Origin: Streptomyces mangrovi | Lineage (GTDB): Bacteria; Actinomycetota; Actinomycetes; Streptomycetales; Streptomycetaceae | Assembly (NCBI RefSeq): GCF_900114215.1 | Contig: NZ_FOSG01000012.1 | Coordinates: 105,668 to 169,667, forward strand | Direction: 5' to 3' | DNA length: 64,000 bases | In this document: one piece after another, positions 60,791-64,000 of the stretch | How positions within the stretch are numbered: position 1 is the first letter of the stretch | How the letters are laid out: the number at the start of each line of letters is the position of its first letter | The notes under the pieces: model-generated | Told to the model about the DNA's origin: nothing | What the model saw: the letters and a program-made list of their open reading frames with translations, nothing else | Database searches by the model: none | Position numbers and translations under genes: made by a program

Positions 60791-61690
60791 ATGGCTCCGA
60801 CCTCCACACCGCAGACGCCCTTCGGGCGGGTCCTGACCGCGATGGTCACGCCGTTCACCGCGGACGGCGATCTCGACCTCGACGGCGCGCAGCAGCTCGC
60901 CGCCCACCTGGTGGACGCCGGTAACGACGGCATCGTCGTCAACGGCACCACCGGCGAGTCCCCGACCACCAGCGATGCGGAGAAAACCGAGCTCGTGAGG
61001 GTCGTGGTCGAGGCGGTCGGAGACCGCGCCCACGTCGTCGCCGGAGCCGGCACCAACGACACCCGGCACAGCCTGGAACTGGCCCGTGCGGCCGAGCGGG
61101 CGGGCGCCCACGGCCTGCTGGCCGTCACGCCGTACTACAGCAAGCCCCCGCAGGAGGGCCTGTACCGGCACTTCACCGCCATCGCCGACGCCACCGGCCT
61201 GCCGGTCATGCTCTACGACATCCCCGGCCGCAGCGGCGTCCCCATCAACACCGAGACCATCGTCCGACTGGCCGAACACCCCAGGATCGTCGCCAACAAG
61301 GACGCCAAGGGCGACCTGGGGCGCGCGAGCTGGGCCATCGCCACCAGCGGACTCGCCTGGTACAGCGGCGACGACATGCTCAACCTCCCGCTGCTGTCCG
61401 TCGGCGCCGTCGGTTTCGTCTCGGTCGTCGGCCATGTGGTCGCCCCCGAACTGCGCGCTCTGCTGGACGCCCACCTCAGCGGCGACGTCACCAAGGCGAC
61501 GGAGATCCACCAGAAGCTGCTGCCGGTCTTCACCGGCATGTTCCGCACCCAGGGCGTGATCACCGTCAAGGCCGCCCTCGCGCTCCAGGGGCTGCCGGCA
61601 GGCCCTCTGCGCATGCCGCTCGTCGAGCTGATCCCGGAGGAGACCGAGCAGCTCAAGCGCGATCTCGCCGCCGGCGGGGTACAGCTCTGA
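60791..61690 (+). CDS. dapA: 4-hydroxy-tetrahydrodipicolinate synthase
   Basis: A 299-residue class I aldolase-type enzyme: VLTAMVTPFTADGDLDLDGA, IVVNGTTGESPTTSDAEKTEL, TPYYSKPPQEGLYRHF with the catalytic tyrosine, YDIPGRSGVPI and the Schiff-base lysine in IVANKDAKGDL. It condenses pyruvate with aspartate semialdehyde in the DAP/lysine pathway. ATG just after a GGGACCC; length matches family. Confidence 0.95.
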   Translation: MAPTSTPQTPFGRVLTAMVTPFTADGDLDLDGAQQLAAHLVDAGNDGIVVNGTTGESPTTSDAEKTELVRVVVEAVGDRAHVVAGAGTNDTRHSLELARAAERAGAHGLLAVTPYYSKPPQEGLYRHFTAIADATGLPVMLYDIPGRSGVPINTETIVRLAEHPRIVANKDAKGDLGRASWAIATSGLAWYSGDDMLNLPLLSVGAVGFVSVVGHVVAPELRALLDAHLSGDVTKATEIHQKLLPVFTGMFRTQGVITVKAALALQGLPAGPLRMPLVELIPEETEQLKRDLAAGGVQL

Positions 61691-61792
61691 AACAGACTTC
61701 ACAACTGGATACGGACCAACAACTGCAAGTGCACGACGATCGCGCGCCACGTGCCCGCCAGGGTGCGTGGCGTGCGTGGTGAGGAGAGACTT

Positions 61793-63478
<1,686 letters not shown>

Positions 63479-63491
63479 GGCTCAACCGAGG

Positions 63492-63525
63492 GCGGGGCAC
63501 CCGGATTTGCATCCGGGCGCCCCGC
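63492..63525 (+). terminator. RNase J terminator
   Basis: GCGGGGC-A-CCCGGAT with its complement forms a 15-bp stem with a single A-C mismatch around a TTGC loop, 13 bases after the stop. Confidence 0.7.
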
Positions 63526-63897
63526 TCCAGTACGTTTAAGCCTCCGCCGAACGGGAACCGGAACCAGTCCTGCACTGGCAGGTTCCCGGCAGCCGGAATC
63601 AGTGAACGGGACGGAAACGGACCGGAAAATGGTTCTGGTAAGGTTGGAAACATCGAAGGGAAGCGCCCGGAGGGGCCCCGGAAGGGGTGCCGAAGGAAGC
63701 GTCCGTTCCTTGAGAACTCAACAGCGTGCCAAAAGTCAACGCCAGATATGTTGATACCCCGTTCCCGGGCCGCTCGGCCGGGGAATGAGGTTCCTTTGAA
63801 ACATCACACAGCGAGGACGCTGCGCACCGCGGAAATCATTCCTTTCCGCCGGTGCCGCTCTGCGCGGATGTGACACCCCGAGTACGGGGAAAGGCAT
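63526..63897 (+). promoter_or_regulatory. rRNA operon promoter and leader region
   Basis: The stretch upstream of 16S contains a possible -10 (TAAGGT at 63639-63644) and a conserved actinobacterial leader element TTCCTTGAGAACTCAACAGC near 63706, likely the antitermination (boxA-like) region. It is AT-richer toward 63800, as expected for the processing stem. Precise start sites cannot be read. Confidence 0.55.
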
Positions 63898-64000
63898 TCA
63901 CGGAGAGTTTGATCCTGGCTCAGGACGAACGCTGGCGGCGTGCTTAACACATGCAAGTCGAACGATGAACCTCCTTCGGGAGGGGAAGAGTGGCGAACGG
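63898..64000 (+). rRNA. 16S ribosomal RNA, 5' end (partial)
   Basis: TCACGGAGAGTTTGATCCTGGCTC is the universal 5' end of bacterial 16S (read in parts), followed by GCTGGCGGCGTGCTTAACAC and ATGCAAGTCGAACG; the V1 hairpin (AACCTCCTTCGGGAGG) matches actinobacteria. The gene runs out of the window. Confidence 0.98.

Overview
The window is about 64 kb of high-GC actinomycete chromosome, almost certainly Streptomyces or a close relative. The evidence is very high GC at third codon positions, frequent GTG starts, and the Streptomyces core gene order: dxr, site-2 protease, ispG, proS, rimP, nusA, ylxR, infB, ylxP, rbfA, truB, ribF, then a type VII secretion locus, rpsO, pnp, M16 protease, dapB, thyX, dapA, RNase J and a ribosomal RNA operon. 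The last ~100 bases are the 5' end of a 16S rRNA gene.

Left part (1-16 kb) is accessory. It holds the 3' end of a GH42 beta-galactosidase, a LacI-regulator/GH31 glycosidase pair with two palindromic operators, a long acyl-CoA dehydrogenase behind a tract of 10-bp tandem repeats, an IS transposase remnant beside an alpha/beta hydrolase, a divergent MarR/EamA/NAD(P)-binding cluster with three CTTAG-type sites, and a VapBC pair. From 10.3 to 13.6 kb is a 3.2-kb islet bounded by a 35-bp imperfect direct repeat. It encodes a WXG-like helical protein, a WXG-N-terminal protein with a lysozyme-like domain, and a lipoprotein with an internal duplication. Next come a frameshifted acetyltransferase, an XRE/DUF397 pair and three overlapping small ORFs downstream of a 26-bp perfect palindrome.

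Middle part (16-34 kb) is housekeeping: MEP isoprenoid genes (dxr, ispG), an intramembrane protease, two acetyltransferases, prolyl-tRNA synthetase, and the translation/transcription gene run rimP-nusA-ylxR-infB-ylxP-rbfA-truB-ribF. Perfect GC-rich hairpins mark most transcription-unit ends.

34-53 kb is a complete type VII (ESX) locus: a MinD-like ATPase with a proline-rich repeat region, an unknown protein, EccE, EccB, two different mycosin-type proteases, two helical secretion-type proteins, two WXG100 proteins, a DUF397 gene with its own 26-bp palindrome, EccC and EccD. EccC supplies the motor, EccB/D/E the membrane complex, the mycosins processing or stability, and the WXG proteins the likely substrates.

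53-64 kb returns to core genes: rpsO-pnp with the intergenic hairpin, M16 protease, dapB, a few small membrane proteins, thyX, dapA, RNase J, and the rRNA operon leader. No CRISPR array, tRNA gene or prophage was recognised.
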